A DNA stretch of 64,000 nt from Euryodendron excelsum (Eukaryota > Streptophyta > Magnoliopsida > Ericales > Pentaphylacaceae): the NCBI GenBank assembly GCA_033060915.1, contig CM065392.1, positions 4,293,001 to 4,357,000 on the forward strand, given 5' to 3'. The notes under the pieces were generated by a model, which searched no databases, was not told the DNA's origin, and worked only from the letters and a program-made list of their open reading frames with translations. Position numbers and translations under genes: made by a program. Of the stretch, positions 1 through 11,495 are shown piece by piece; positions within the stretch are counted from its first letter, which is position 1; the number at the start of each line of letters is the position of its first letter.

Positions 1-240
1 TCTCCTATAATGCGATCATGGGACATACCTGGTTGCACCTCATGAAGGCTATCCCATCATCTTACTATCAATTGATCAGATTCCCTGTCCTCGATGGAGT
101 AGGAGAAATAAGGGGAGACTAAGTGGCCGCTAAATAGTGCTTCCTGACGGCATGCACAACACAGATAAAAGTTGACAAGGTACAAATGATAGAGCTGCAC
201 GAGGACATGCCTATTATCAACGATGTGGGGCAGATGCCGA
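1..240 (+). pseudogene. Retrotransposon aspartic protease end and linker (pol, part 1)
   Basis: Translation from base 3 reads through a segment with AIMGHTWLHLMKAIPS and then FPVLDGVGEIRGD followed by a stop. This is the typical end of the Ty3/gypsy protease domain (family form: GRPWLHxxKAVPS, then FPTxxGVGEVRGDQ). The frame is broken by stops at about 121 and downstream. The catalytic D-S/T-G motif would be left of the window. Confidence 0.7.
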
Positions 241-319
241 AGAATAAGGCTGTTAAATAACTAAAAAAATACACATCAATCGGCAAGATGATAAGTACTT
301 TGTCATCGGCGCGTCCTTG

Positions 320-1105
320 TCCAAAATTGAGGAAAACTCTCTGATTGAGTTACTAACAACTCACCTTGAGGTCTTTGCCTGGACTCCTTACGACATGCCG
401 AGGATCAACGCCGAAGTTGCTTGCCACCAACTGAACGTCAACCCAAAGTGTTGACCTGTGGTCCAAAAGGACAGGAGGGCGGTAACACAGCATGTGGACG
501 CCGTTATTGAAGAAATTGAAAAGCTCTTAGAAACCAAGACAATTCGAGAAGTCTACTACCCAAGTTGGCTTTTGAACACCGTGGTAGTGAAGAAGATGGA
601 CGGCAAGTAGAGGATTTGCATTGATTTCACTGATCTAAACAAAGCGTGCCCCAAGGACCCTTTTTCCCTCCCCAAGATCGATCAGCTCATAGATGCAACA
701 GCCGGTTTCAGGAGGATAAGCTTCTTGGATGCTTACCGGGGGTATCACCAGATTCTCCTCCATTTAGATGATCAGGAGAAGATAGCCTTCATCACTCCAA
801 GGGGTATCTTTTGCTACAAAGTAATGCCTTTTGGTCTGAAGAATGCCAGGGCCATTTACCGGAGACTGGTTACCAAAATGTTCAAAGACCATATTGATAG
901 CATTGTGGAGGTCTACATTGATGATATGGTGATGAAAAGCAAAGTTAGCAGCTCCCATTTGGAGGATCTGAAACGAGTGTTTAGCATCTTGAAGTAGTAC
1001 AAGATGAGACTAAATGCCTCCAAATGCGTGTTCGGAGTCAGTTCGGGTAAATTCCTAGGATTCTTGGTCACACACTGGGGCATTAAAGTAGATCTGTGAT
1101 AGATT
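320..1105 (+). pseudogene. Retrotransposon reverse transcriptase (pol, part 2)
   Basis: The region encodes LEVFAWTPYDMPRI, then TIREVYYPSWLLNTVVVKK, RICIDFTDLNKACPKD, DAYRGYHQI, FCYKVMPFGLKNA and the catalytic box VYIDDMVMKS near 905-935, followed by [15 protein letters not shown]. These are the standard fingers and palm motifs of Ty3/gypsy reverse transcriptase, and both aspartates of YxDD are present. Stops interrupt the frame at about 454, 608, 995 and 1097, so the copy is dead. The longest intact piece is 725-997. Confidence 0.9.
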
Positions 1106-1165
1106 AGTGCAATCCAGAGCATTCAAGCCCCAAAGAATGCTAAAGAAGTACAAAAGTTAACTAGA

Positions 1166-1740
1166 ATGGTAGCGACACTCAACATATTCATCAGCCGATC
1201 TTCAGATAAGTGCCGACCATTCTTCCAGCTTCTCAAAAAGTGTGAACAACTCAAATGGACTCCGGAGTGTGATCAAGCCCTTGGTGATCTAAAGAAATTC
1301 TTGACTCAGCCATCCCTACTTTCCACCCCACTCAAACATGAAGAACTTTTTCTCTACTAAGCAGTATCGGAGCACACTGTCAGTGCCATATTGCTAAGGC
1401 AACAAGATCGGCCACAAAAGCCGATCTATTATGTTAGTAAAACACTCTTGGGGGTAAAAAGTAGGTACCTACCATTAGAGAAATTAGTGCTTTCCCTGGT
1501 AGTGGCGTCTCGCAAATTGGTGCACTACTTCAAAGCCCACACCATCAATGTCCTCACCGACCATTAGCTCAAATCACTCCTTAGAAGGGTCGACTTCTCT
1601 GGAAGAATGGCGAAATGGGTCGTTGACTTAAAGAGAGTTTGATATCAAGTTCCACCCAAGATCTGCGGTTAAAGGTCAAATACCTGACTTTATTGCCAAA
1701 TTCTCTATTGAACTGCCACTAGAGGACAGCCCATCAACAC
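1166..1740 (+). pseudogene. RT connection and first RNase H domain (pol, part 3)
   Basis: The encoded text includes FFQLLKKCEQLKWTPECDQA, TQPSLLSTPLKHEELFLY, a stop, AILLRQQDRPQKPIYYVSKTL, YLPLEKLVLSLVVASRKL and HYFKAHTINVLTDH. This matches the usual Ty3/gypsy connection plus RNase H region (family form: PVYYVSKALxxAExRYxxxEKLALALVxAxRKLRPYFQ). Several stops and at least one frameshift are present from about 1360 onward. Confidence 0.75.
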
Positions 1741-1794
1741 CTCCTGCTCAACAACACGATGACCTCCCCTTGGACCTTTGAAAAAGTGCTTATC

Positions 1795-2162
1795 ATTGGA
1801 AACTCTATGTCGACAGAACATCCAATGACCGAGGAGCAAGATCGGGCATAGTGCTCATTACACCAGACGGTTTGGCCATTAAACAAGCTATCAAACTCGA
1901 GTTCACTGCCTTAAACAATGAATCTGAATACAAGGCCCTATTTGTAGGACTACGCCGAGCCATTGAACTAAAAATTGTCGAGATTATCATTTACTCGGAC
2001 TCCCTGTTAGTTGTCAACCAGATCACGGGAGAATACACTGCAAAAAATGACAAAATGACGCAATACCTAGCAAAAGCTAAGGAACTGCTAAGTTCGGCAG
2101 CTACAAACTCCGCTAGATCAGCCGGGACAACAACTCTCATGTCGATGCCTTGGCTACACTAG
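1795..2162 (+). pseudogene. Second, archaeal-type RNase H domain (pol, part 4)
   Basis: The region encodes KLYVDRTSNDRGARSGIVLI, then ALNNESEYKALFVGLRRA and YSDSLLVVNQITGEYTAKN. These are the motifs of the additional RNase H (aRNH) carried by Tat-lineage retrotransposons: YVDGAS, NNEAEYEAL and SDSxLVV carry the catalytic D, E and D. All three acidic residues are still visible. The long open stretch runs from 1851 to 2162. Confidence 0.78.
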
Positions 2163-2429
2163 CAACAACCCTGAAGTTGGGGTCATAAAGAACAATCAAT
2201 GTGGAGACCTTAGCTAAACCGAGCATATTTCATAAGGAAGAACAAGATCTGGATGTTGAACAGTTGGGACCATCCTAGATGGATCCAATTATCTCATATC
2301 CTAACAGAAATGAGCTGCTGGAGGACAAGAACGAAGCCAGACAGATCAAACATAAAGCCCTCAGATACTAGCCATCACCAAACAAGGAACTCTATAGGAG
2401 ATCCTTCACAAGTCCTTACTTGCACTATG

Positions 2430-3514
2430 TCCACCTGGACACGGTGCAGGGCATCATATTTGAAATCCATAAAGGGATATGTGGAAGTCATATCGATGGA
2501 AGATTTGTAGTGCACCGAGCTATCTCATAAGGATACTGGTGGCCTTATATGCAAAAAGACGTAGCCCAGTACATTCTAAAGTGTGAGAAGTGTCAAAGGT
2601 ACTCTCTAATTATATATCAGCCTGCTAAGAATCTCGCAACCATAACCAGCCCTTGGCATTTTGCCCAGTGGAGACTGGATATAGTCAGGCCTTTGCCCCA
2701 AGCTCCAGGGAATAAGAGGTTCCTCATTGTGGCCACAAACTACTTCACTAAATGGGTGGAGGCAGAGCCTTTGTCAACAATTAGAGATATTGATGCCAAG
2801 AGATTCACCTGGACAAACATAGTAATAAGGTTCGGCATACCTCGTGCAATCATCTCAGACAACGGCAACCAATTCGATGGCAACATGTACAGGTCATTCT
2901 GCGAAGAACTTGAAATCATAAATTATTATTCAACACCGGCCTATCCACAGTGCAATGGGCAAACCGGAATTTCAAACAAGAATATGTTGAACGGGATCAA
3001 AAAGCAGCTAGAAAGGGCAAAAGGAAAATAGTTGGAGGAACTACCCAGTGTCCATTAGTCCTACAGAACCACCCCGAGGAGGTCTACCGACGTAACTCCC
3101 TTTTCTTTGGCTTACGGGGTAGAAGCAGTTATACCCTTGGAGGTAGGGTTACCAACAATCAGATCGGCAACATTTAATACTGGACTTAACGACCAAACCC
3201 TTGCCAAAGATCTAGATCTCGTTGAAGAGAACAGGGAAAATGCCATGATTAGACTCACCGAATATCATCAATAGTTAAGTCGCTCCTACAACAAATGGAT
3301 TCGTCCAAGAACCTTTGTGCCAGGAGACTTAGTGTTGTAAAAAGTACTGAGGGTAATAAAGAATCCAGCGGATGGTAAGCTCAGCCCCAACTGGGAGGGT
3401 CCCTACCGAGTGGCATCCCAGGTTGGTGTTGGTGCATACCGACTAGAAACTGTACAAGATGGAAGACAGCTACCCCAGTCTTGGAATGCCAACAACCTGA
3501 AAAAGTTTTACTAA
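2430..3514 (+). pseudogene. Retrotransposon integrase and C-terminal pol region (part 5)
   Basis: An HHCC zinc-binding part (GSHIDGRFVVHRA and CEKCQ) spans about 2485-2600. The core domain has DIVRPLPQA, IISDNGNQFD and YPQCNGQTG. The third catalytic residue of the D-D-E triad, normally in a QAE-N motif, is not seen: the copy reads GQTGISNKN. The C-terminal part encodes YNKWIRPRTF, NWEGPYRV and ends WNANNLKKFY before TAA at 3512-3514, the usual end of pol in this lineage. Frameshifts at about 3030 and stops at about 3270 and 3340 confirm decay. Confidence 0.83.
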
Positions 3515-3639
3515 TAGAGTAAACTCCCATATGATATAACAGCTCAACAAATGTCTAGTTTTCAAAAGTTTTATGAGATCAATAAAATACGAAGTTGTTC
3601 AAGCGAATCTACTCAAAGCACTAAAGAAAGACTAAAAAA

Positions 3640-4335
3640 AAAAAACCAAGTATAAAAACTTGGTCTTGTCCAAGTTGGACAGGTCGGCCAACGAATGTCA
3701 CAAAAACTAAGTGTAAAAACTTAGTCATGTCCAAGTTGGACAGGTCGGCCGATGAAGGTCATAAAAATCAAGTATAAAAACTTGGTCATGTCCAACTTGG
3801 ACAGGTCGGCCAATGAAGGTCACAAAAACCAAGTGTAAAAACTTGGTCATGTCCAAGTTGGATAAGTTAGTCAATGAAGGTCATAAAAACCTAGTGTAAA
3901 AACTTGATCCTGTCTAAATTGGACAGGTCAGCCAATAAAGTCACAAAACCAAGTATAAAAATTTGGTCCTGTCCAAGTTAGACAGGTCGGCCAATGAAGG
4001 CCACAAAAATCAAATGTAAAAACTTGGCCCTATCCAAGTTAGACAAGTCGGCCAACGAAGGTCACAAAATTCAAGTGTTAAAACTTGGTCCTGTCCAAGT
4101 TGGGCCGATCGACCAATGAAGGTCATAAAAACTAGGTGTAAAAACCTAGTCATTGACCATTTATAGTCAGGTCGGCCAATGAAGGCCATAAAAACCGAGT
4201 ATAAAAACTTGGTCCTTTCCAAGTTGGACAGGACGGCCAGTGAAGGCCAAAAACCTACAAGCAGAAATCAAACCAAGTGCAAAACCTTTGGTCCTGTCCG
4301 AGTTGAACAGGTCGGCCAAAAAACAGAGATCAAGT
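3640..4335 (+). repeat. ~61-bp tandem array in retrotransposon 3' region
   Basis: About eleven imperfect copies of a 61-62 bp unit are present. Each carries a version of 'aacttggtcctgtccaagtt' followed by 'gacaggtcggccaatgaagg'. The half-site aacttgg...ccaagtt is a short inverted repeat, so each unit could form a hairpin. The array sits between the pol stop and the antisense gene. Arrays of this kind in the 3' untranslated region of Tat retrotransposons are known and can seed satellite DNA. Apparent ORFs across it are repeat artefacts. Confidence 0.92.
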
Positions 4336-4577
4336 AAGTGCTTCTTAGATAGGGCAGGCCAGAGGTTTATTCGCAAACACAAGTCTGATTCCGAATTTGG
4401 TCCTACCTAACTCAAACAAATCGGAAGTTTTATAAACTTTGATTAGTCAAAGGGAGCAACCATCCATTAAAGATCGTTAGAGTGAAAGCAATACCAAGAC
4501 AGAAGCCAAAGAAGACTTTCATTAAAATTGAAAGGAGTTGGTTACAAAAAGAAATAAAAAACGAAAGAACTACAACT

Positions 4578-6857
4578 CTACTTCTCAGTCTCTTTAGCCG
4601 ACTTCTCCCTTAACTGAACAGAAGGCTCCGCCGAGTTGTCCTCGGCCTCTTTTGTAACCTTAGATGATTTGGCAATAGTCTTTTCCATTTCAGCAGCAGC
4701 CTCTAGGGCAAGTTGTCTTTTATACTCAGCATTATCTATCACCTTCTTTGGATCGACAACGCCCTCCTCAATGGTGTCAAAGTAGTCGGGGCACAAACGC
4801 TAGACGTCGGAGGACTTATCCACGTTAGTAAAGATAAGGGCACAATTCCAGCCTTCTCGGAAGATGCTTCAGCTCAAGTCCGTTATCTGAATGGCTAGTT
4901 CTTTGGCAACCTTATCTTTACCCCTCTTCATGATGACCTCTTCCTTTGCCTTTAACTTGTTCACTTCAGCTTAGAGAGCTTCGATCTCCGACTTGTCTTT
5001 GTATAGCTCAATGGACTGCACCTCGTTCTTTTTCAAAAGGTCGGCTGCCTCCCTGTCTCTCTTCTCAGAGTATGCCATTACTAACATCAATTTGGCAATG
5101 GCCTGCTCAGCCTCTTTCCTAAAAGTGATTCGATCCTTGTTAGCATCGATCCATTCTTTCTTCATGCCTACATGCACCTTTATAAGGCACTTGTGCTGCT
5201 CAACGAGTTTTCGAAAATGGCTCATTGCCTCCAGTGAGTTCAAACAACCCTATACCAAAATAAAGTTTGCATTAGAATAGTGTGCTATGAAATCTAAGAG
5301 CAAGTTAACAAAGTAATGTCGACTTACCAAGAAAGAGTCATAGAAGGGCCTTATGAAGATGCCAACATCGCTTGCCTCATCCAACTTGGCGATATCCTTC
5401 TTCTACAGGACACTCTTGATAACCTCGAAAGTAACCTCGGCTTGGTCAATCATCGAATCTGCCATCGTCAGAGGTCGGACCAAAATGTCTGGCGTAATAG
5501 TCACCACCTCTCCAACCTCCTCCACTGTGGCTTTGCCAGTACCAACTTTTGACTTCTTTAAAGCAGGTGGTGGTGCGGCAGTCTCAGGCACCTCTTTCTT
5601 CTGTTGCCGAGTGACCGGCTTCTTTTACAGAGGTTCAATCTCCTTCGTTAGGGCAGTCTCCAAGGCGATGGCCGCAGGATCAACAGAAGTCATGGCAGCC
5701 GTCTTCAGTGGCTTGCCCGCCGCGGCGAACATCAACTCCCTCAAATTCATATTGTCCTCCTCGTCTGGAGACGGGGTGGATTCTTGTCTTCTCCAATCTA
5801 ATTTGACTCGGCAGTCTGGAAATGTGAGCGGCGCCGAACTTGAGGCCGAACTGTTTGAGTCAGAGTAGATCTCGTGCACGATGGGCTTTTCAACAACAGG
5901 CTCTAACGGGGGTAGGGTGGTAACCGTTACTCCCATAGGGGCACGGGCTCTTTCAATAGTGATCCCAACTGGAATTTTCTCGAAGTCTCCCACCACACCT
6001 TCCTTCGCCAATCTCGTGAGGACACTCTTGGAGATCCCTATGTCAGCAGTGAACGTTGAGTAGCGGAGAGGATAATTTAGCAGGATATGGCAGTCCGAGC
6101 AACTTCTCTCAATTTTCCTTTCTCGCGGAAGTCCTAAACCTTCTTCAAATCGGCAAAATTAACAAACTAGTTTCGCACCTTCATCCGCTTCTTCTTGGTT
6201 TCTGTAAAAAGTCACAATCGCAGTCAAGAACATAGTAGAAACAAATTAGGCACGTTAGATGAAAGATCGGCATCAAACCTATCTTAACAGGAACTCTAGA
6301 GTATCAGAGCACCGATCTGTCACCCTCAAGAAGGTCGCCGAACTCCCAGGGCCTAGTACCCAAACCCTAACATCGTTAACACCCTTCCCGGAGGAGGGTA
6401 GACACTTCACTAATTCCTTGTTCTGATCTACGGCCCGAAGATAAACTTTGGAACTCCTTCCAACCTTACAGAATATATACCAGTAGTCGAGTTTGGCAAG
6501 CCCCAAGTTCACACCTAGGCGTTGATTAATCTCAAGCATACCGAAAAGGATCCTATATATGTTCGACGATAGTTGGGAGGACGACACTTTATTTTTGACA
6601 ATAAACTTTTGGAGGAGGGGATGCAAGGGGAACCTAAGGTCCCCTTCAACAATGGCGATGATTGAGAAGGGCACCCCCTTTTTAGTCTCCCCTATATGGT
6701 GGTCATTGGGATTGACTAGCTCTAAGTCGATCTTATCAGGGATTTCATATCTAGCTCTAAAGGCGGCAATAGTTGCCGGACCGTCTAACATTTTCCTAAG
6801 ACGAGATGCCATCGGGGGACAACCATTGAAAATGAGAAGATAAGCAAAGAGAAGCAC
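4578..6857 (-). pseudogene. Antisense additional gene of the Tat element (gypsy-type transposon domain plus coiled coil)
   Basis: A gene runs opposite to pol. Its likely start is the ATG at 6812-6810 (MASRLRKMLDGPATIAAFRA); an in-frame ATG at 6857 also exists. The first block (to about 6279) has RFPLHPLLQKFIVKN, then NIYRILFGMLEINQRLGVNL and KCLPSSGKGVND. This resembles the 'putative gypsy type transposon' domain found in plant retrotransposon proteins. Further blocks at 6011-5625, 5591-5403, 5243-4971 and 4796-4578 continue on the same strand. They are rich in Ser/Pro/Glu, then in Lys/Glu heptad-like sequence (coiled coil), and end at EKSAKETEK and a stop. Only a few stops and short gaps (introns or decay) separate the blocks. 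A minus-strand TATA box lies at 6988-6981. The function of such proteins is unknown. Confidence 0.75.
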
Positions 6858-6980
6858 AAAAGAGATATGGGCTTAGAGAGACTTACAGTGGTGGGAGTTA
6901 GAGTTGGAGTTGGCAACGAACATGCTAGATACGGAGATGAAGTAAAGCAAAGTGCCTTACACCCAAAATGGCATCATTCT

Positions 6981-6988
6981 TTTATATA
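6981..6988 (-). promoter_or_regulatory. TATA box of the antisense retrotransposon gene
   Basis: On the minus strand the sequence reads TATATAAA in a GC-rich setting (cgcgcg just upstream). It lies about 170 bases upstream of the ATG at 6812, a sensible distance for a plant promoter with a ~140-nt leader. This is inference from position and motif only. Confidence 0.5.
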
Positions 6989-7219
6989 CGCGCGAGCCGT
7001 CAGTTTGTGTGAGGAAAAACGGTAGCAATCATGTCGCTCCACTGAACCGTCACATCAGTCATCAATTCGATGGCATCTCATCACTGCAGCTTTAAATCCT
7101 CGCCATCCGCGTGGTCGGGTAACTGCCGAAACGGCTGCGTACCTAAAAGGGTGCCATTATAACTCAACGTAGCCCCTGGCTGTTTGGAATTCAAAACGGC
7201 GCAAGGGCTAGGGGACCAT

Positions 7220-7590
7220 TGTGGGTTAAATATTCACGGCCCAACCCATCTGGTCAGGCCCAATTAGAATAAATGAAGCTAGGTTGCGGGGCAGCCCAAA
7301 TTAATATCAAAGCCAATCTGGCCCAGTGTGCCGACCTACTGCCGATCAAGGTTTAAACCAGCGAAAGGTAAGCCCAAACCGCTAGCAGTCTCAGAGCATT
7401 TAATGCAGAGTTGACTCACATTAAATGCGTGAGCGGCTCCCTATGCGACATCGACTGGCATGTCTAACCAGCTAGATTCTAGCACGACAGCAGGGCAAAA
7501 CTTGCATTTGGTTAGTCAGCGGCGAATAATAAAGTCTACACAGTAGGTCATGATGACCTTCTTTATAACTTTCAATTCAGACATCAAAAT
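7220..7590 (+). repeat. Probable start of the 3' LTR of the Tat-like element
   Basis: A purine-rich stretch (gcaagggctagggga, 7201-7215) could be the polypurine tract, followed by a TG at 7220-7221 that could open the LTR. The segment is GC-rich compared with what follows, and the change at about 7590 suggests the LTR is truncated there. The 5' LTR is outside the window, so the limits cannot be checked here. Confidence 0.45.
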
Positions 7591-7599
7591 ATAGCTAAG

Positions 7600-8400
7600 T
7601 CACATGTCTATGAAAAACTATTGAAATAAAGATTCCAAATCTATAAATATCATATGCCAAAAATTCAAAATCTAGGAAAAATAAACCAATAAAGTTTTGA
7701 AATAAACGCTATTCATCTCAATAGTTCAACTATTGTTCATACTATTCATGCGATAAATTGAGTGAACAGTAAAGAACCCAAAATAAAGATAAATTACATA
7801 TAAAATAAAGTATCTTCCTGATGTAAGGAAGAATACAGTTATATTTGTCACGAGTACTTAGAGATTCATGTTGATAACGTATTATAAAACTAAAAGATTA
7901 TAAAGCATATAAATAACTCAAGACAAAGTATAAAAAATAGTTCTTCTAGAACTGTCAAATATTTATCATATGAGTTTTTTTAAAACAATTAAGGATAGAT
8001 CTTCTAGACCACCCAAGACTTTATTGATAATACAGAATTAAAAGGGATACAATATAAGCTTTAAGGACTTACTTATACATCACTTTCTTCTATTTTCTCT
8101 CTGCTTCTTTCTTTTTATTTTCTCTCTACTATTTCTTTTTATTTTCTTTCTCTCTCCTCTCTTTCTTTTCACTCTTCTTCTTCTTGATTGTACCTCTTTT
8201 TTCTTTTCTTTTTTTTTCAAGCTCCTAAGTTCCTATATTTATAGGGGAGTAGGTCGGCAATTTATTCGTGATCCGCGAGATTGATTGAAGCGGTAACCTT
8301 AGTCACATGTCATCCATTACGTAACATTTGCATATTATTTGGTGCCTTTTATTTTACCTTTACGAACAAAGATACCTTCAAAAGCTTTGTAATTTCAATC
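7600..8400 (-). repeat. LTR-like remnant, minus orientation
   Basis: Read on the minus strand, this region has a TATA-like 'cctataaatatagg' at about 8244-8231, a purine-rich (GA/AAG) leader at 8220-8085, an AATAAA signal at about 8025, and then a segment 'acgttatcaacatga' near 7885. That last segment resembles the primer-binding-site junction of some plant copia elements. The order promoter, leader, polyadenylation signal, primer site fits a 5' LTR in reverse orientation. No coding domain is visible next to it, so the assignment is tentative. Confidence 0.35.
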
Positions 8401-8407
8401 TCATCTA

Positions 8408-8766
8408 AATAAACAAAACCAGAAATTATTTTTGGGAGGAAAGCCCAAGGGTCAAATTTTTTGGATTTCATTAAGGAGCTAAGATAAAAAATTATCTTGA
8501 ATTTTGAAAGGTCAAGGTAAAATTACTTAAATTTTGATGAGAAGTTAAGATAAAAATAGATCAAGATAAAATTATCTAAATTAATTTTGTTGGGGACTAA
8601 GGTAAAAATTCTTGAATTTTAGAAGATTAGAGAAAAAGTTTAAAATTTCAGGGGGGCCAATATATCATTTTTATCATAAACACTTAAAATTTATAAGGTC
8701 TAAATAGAATTTCATCAAAATAAGAGAGGCCGTGCCCTCAGTGTCGAAATGTAGTTTTGTCCACGA
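8408..8766 (-). mobile_element. Degenerate hAT-type non-autonomous element
   Basis: The left end (accagaaattattttt) and the right end (gtagttttgtccacg, preceded by ggccgtgccctca) match, in reverse orientation, the ends of the better preserved element at 15683-16004. The interior has the same repeated motif of 'ttgaattttgaaaggtcaaggtaaaa' type. No clear target duplication remains. Confidence 0.5.
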
Positions 8767-9990
8767 AGGTAGTCAAAGTTATTCTATAAGAGTAAAGACC
8801 TTTGCTCTGTAAATCATACATATGCTTTATTCTATCAACTTGGTAGTTATATTAAGCTAGGAATGGGTTTGTAAAGGATTTTTATGAAGTTACTTGGAAA
8901 TACAAGAAGAAACGAGTTGTTTTTATACTATGCTCAAAAAGACCCATATGTTTGACAAACATTTTATTTGTATGAATGGGTAAATGCATCTATGAATATA
9001 TATAACTAGTTTTATTTTACGTGAGGTTCTTTCAGAATTAGATATTAGACTTATAACCCCTTTTGATTTGATAGGCAAGAACCCATGAACGTCAAACATG
9101 ACTTTTCTCCTCCTGACCTAGTGCAGAGAGAAAAGCCTAGATATGCTCTCTCTCTCTCTCTCTCTCTCAGAGCATGCTTTCTTCTTTATGAAGTTATTCA
9201 AATATATACCTACAACAAAGATACCCCATGGCTACAACTTGCAGAATCTGAAAACATCAAAGCAAGATAACTTTAGCAGAAGAAATGTGGATCAAAGAAG
9301 GAATATGGCAAGGATAATGATCATGAGAAAAAGAGATCTCTAGGTATAGTCCAAAAGAAGAATTTTTGTTTCCTCCTCTTTTTTTAATTTATTATTCCCT
9401 TCTTTTCCTTCTTTTTAAAGTTGATTATGAGTCAAGATTATTTTTCCCTTTTCCTTTTTCTCAATGGGGCCTCTAAATCAATGTTGTCTAAAACCAATTA
9501 TTATGAAGAGAAAAAAAACTAATTAAATTAAAAGATGTGATTTTATTTTATGGCTCAGACTAACTAAAATTTTCGTACATTTCTAATTGGCTTAAGCTAC
9601 TAATTATGTGCACGAACATATGTTGTGGCACAACCATAATTTTGATGAGAAAATGAGTATCTGTATTAAGAGATTCGTAATTATTCATAGCAAATTTATG
9701 TGATTCATGGAAGATCAATGTACAATGAAAAGAAAATTCATAAACATCCTTTTTTTTCTCTTACAATATGGAAGTATATATGTACAATTAATCATGTGGA
9801 TGATTCTTTTTCCTTTTTTCATGCTTGAATTCAAAATTATGTAAAACAATTTAAAATATAACCATTATAAGATTTTTTTTTTGTTTCCGCATCCAAAATA
9901 AAATCTAGTTCCTCCCCTACTAGCAAATGAAGCTCCAGTTGAGGTAGCAAAAAGTTTACTTGGAAATTGAAATCAGTAGCAGTATGCCAG

Positions 9991-10042
<52 letters not shown>

Positions 10043-11459
10043 CTGAGGTTGCTCCACAGTAGATACTCAAGTTAACTATGTCTTGGGATGAGAAAATGGT
10101 TAGCTTTAAATAAATCATGAAGGAAAGCTAGTGATTCGAGCCAAGGGAGACAAAGCTGTCTCCTTTGTATCGGAATATGAATACAATGGTGAGGATAAAT
10201 ATGCATAACACACTCGTTTGTGTTGGGATGCTTGGTCTCGGTCTCCTTGACAAGGCCATGTCAATACTCTGCATGTATAAAACTATTAAAATTATTATTT
10301 AACTAAAATGGGTAAGAGAAGAAAAGGAAAGGGTACGTGTCTTGGGATTTTAACTAGAAGAAAGCTGTGCTGATCAACCGTTTGGCAGAAAGAAAGAAAT
10401 AAATAAATAAATGAAAGCCTGGTAATCAGAATGTGACCATCTTCTTGTAACTCTGCCATGCATGTATATGCGTGTATGTACGTATATATAGAGAGAGAAG
10501 AAACACCAAAGCTCTTACATACTGTGTAGGGAGACACACTTTCATCTTATCACAGAAATTGCTTTCAAACCATGTATATATAACGTATACGTATGAGTAA
10601 TTATACATGCATGACTGTGGTGTATACCTATAAGGCATTAATGATAATGTCCACATCCTTATGTTCGCACTATTTACTCATAAGAAACGTATGCATGTAT
10701 GTATGTACCTACAGAATAGTAGTGTATATGATCATCTATGAACATGTGTATGTATGATATGTAGAACCAAGACTTTATATCAGATTGTAGGGTATATGGG
10801 TTGTTTCAAGAAGAATTTTCCCCTCTACTTATCCTCTAACTGAAGAAATAAATGAAGATGTTCGTGTAAATATGGCCATGAGAGAGAGAGAGAGAGAGAG
10901 AGATGGCTTTGTATCATGGAATTTGTGTAGAGATTGGTCTCCCCAACAAAAGCAAAAGATATTGATTGTCATTAAATGCTTTAGTTCTTTTTTTCTTAAA
11001 CTGTTGTTTGATCTGGTGTTATTGCTCAACAGTAAACAAGGGAAATTATAGTAACCAACAAAAACATCAACTGACAGTGTTCAGTTAATCTTTTACCAGT
11101 CTTTAATCGTTTGTAGACCAGATTTTTTTAGTCAAAACCTACATAAACCCTATCAAGAAATCATAAAACTTTTTGTTAGTTGCCTTCATAGTATTCCCTA
11201 TTGCCATTGCCATGATTCTTAAAAACTGGTACTGTACATATTATCACTAACAACAATTGCTGGCTGTATTCAAGATGCAGAGAGAGAGAGAGCAGTCAAA
11301 GAGTTATTGATATGTCATTTCAATCTACAGTTCATCCATCAGAAGAGACGTGTATGAACTACAGTAGGAGGCATCAGTTTATGTTTCAAATTAGCCCAAC
11401 CAACGGAACTCGGGCTCCACACTCTTGCAGTTTCAGCCGCTCTCATCACCTTTGCCCAT

Positions 11460-11495
<36 letters not shown>

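Larger units (their letters stand above)
1..7590 (+). mobile_element. Decayed Ty3/gypsy LTR retrotransposon, Tat-like, 3' portion
   Basis: The order of parts on the plus strand is protease end, reverse transcriptase, RNase H, a second RNase H, integrase, a ~61-bp tandem array, an antisense additional gene, and an LTR-like segment. Two RNase H regions, an extra ORF downstream of pol in antisense, and tandem repeats in the 3' untranslated region are known traits of the plant Tat lineage (Ogre, Retand and Grande relatives). gag, the 5' LTR and the primer-binding site lie left of the window. In-frame stops and frameshifts throughout pol show it is not autonomous. The right end is uncertain because the LTR looks truncated near 7590. 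Lineage assignment is inferred from architecture and remembered motifs, not from a search. Confidence 0.82.

Noticed and set aside
4010..4382. Minus-strand ORFs over the 61-bp array
   Set aside because: Repeat-derived, with repeating peptide text and no known domain. The antisense gene ends before this array.
9837..10118. ORFs across CT/GA tracts (also at 11312, 14948, 17818, 34552 and 54951)
   Set aside because: Their open frames come from the microsatellites (Ser-Leu or Arg-Glu repeats), with no domain and no splice context.
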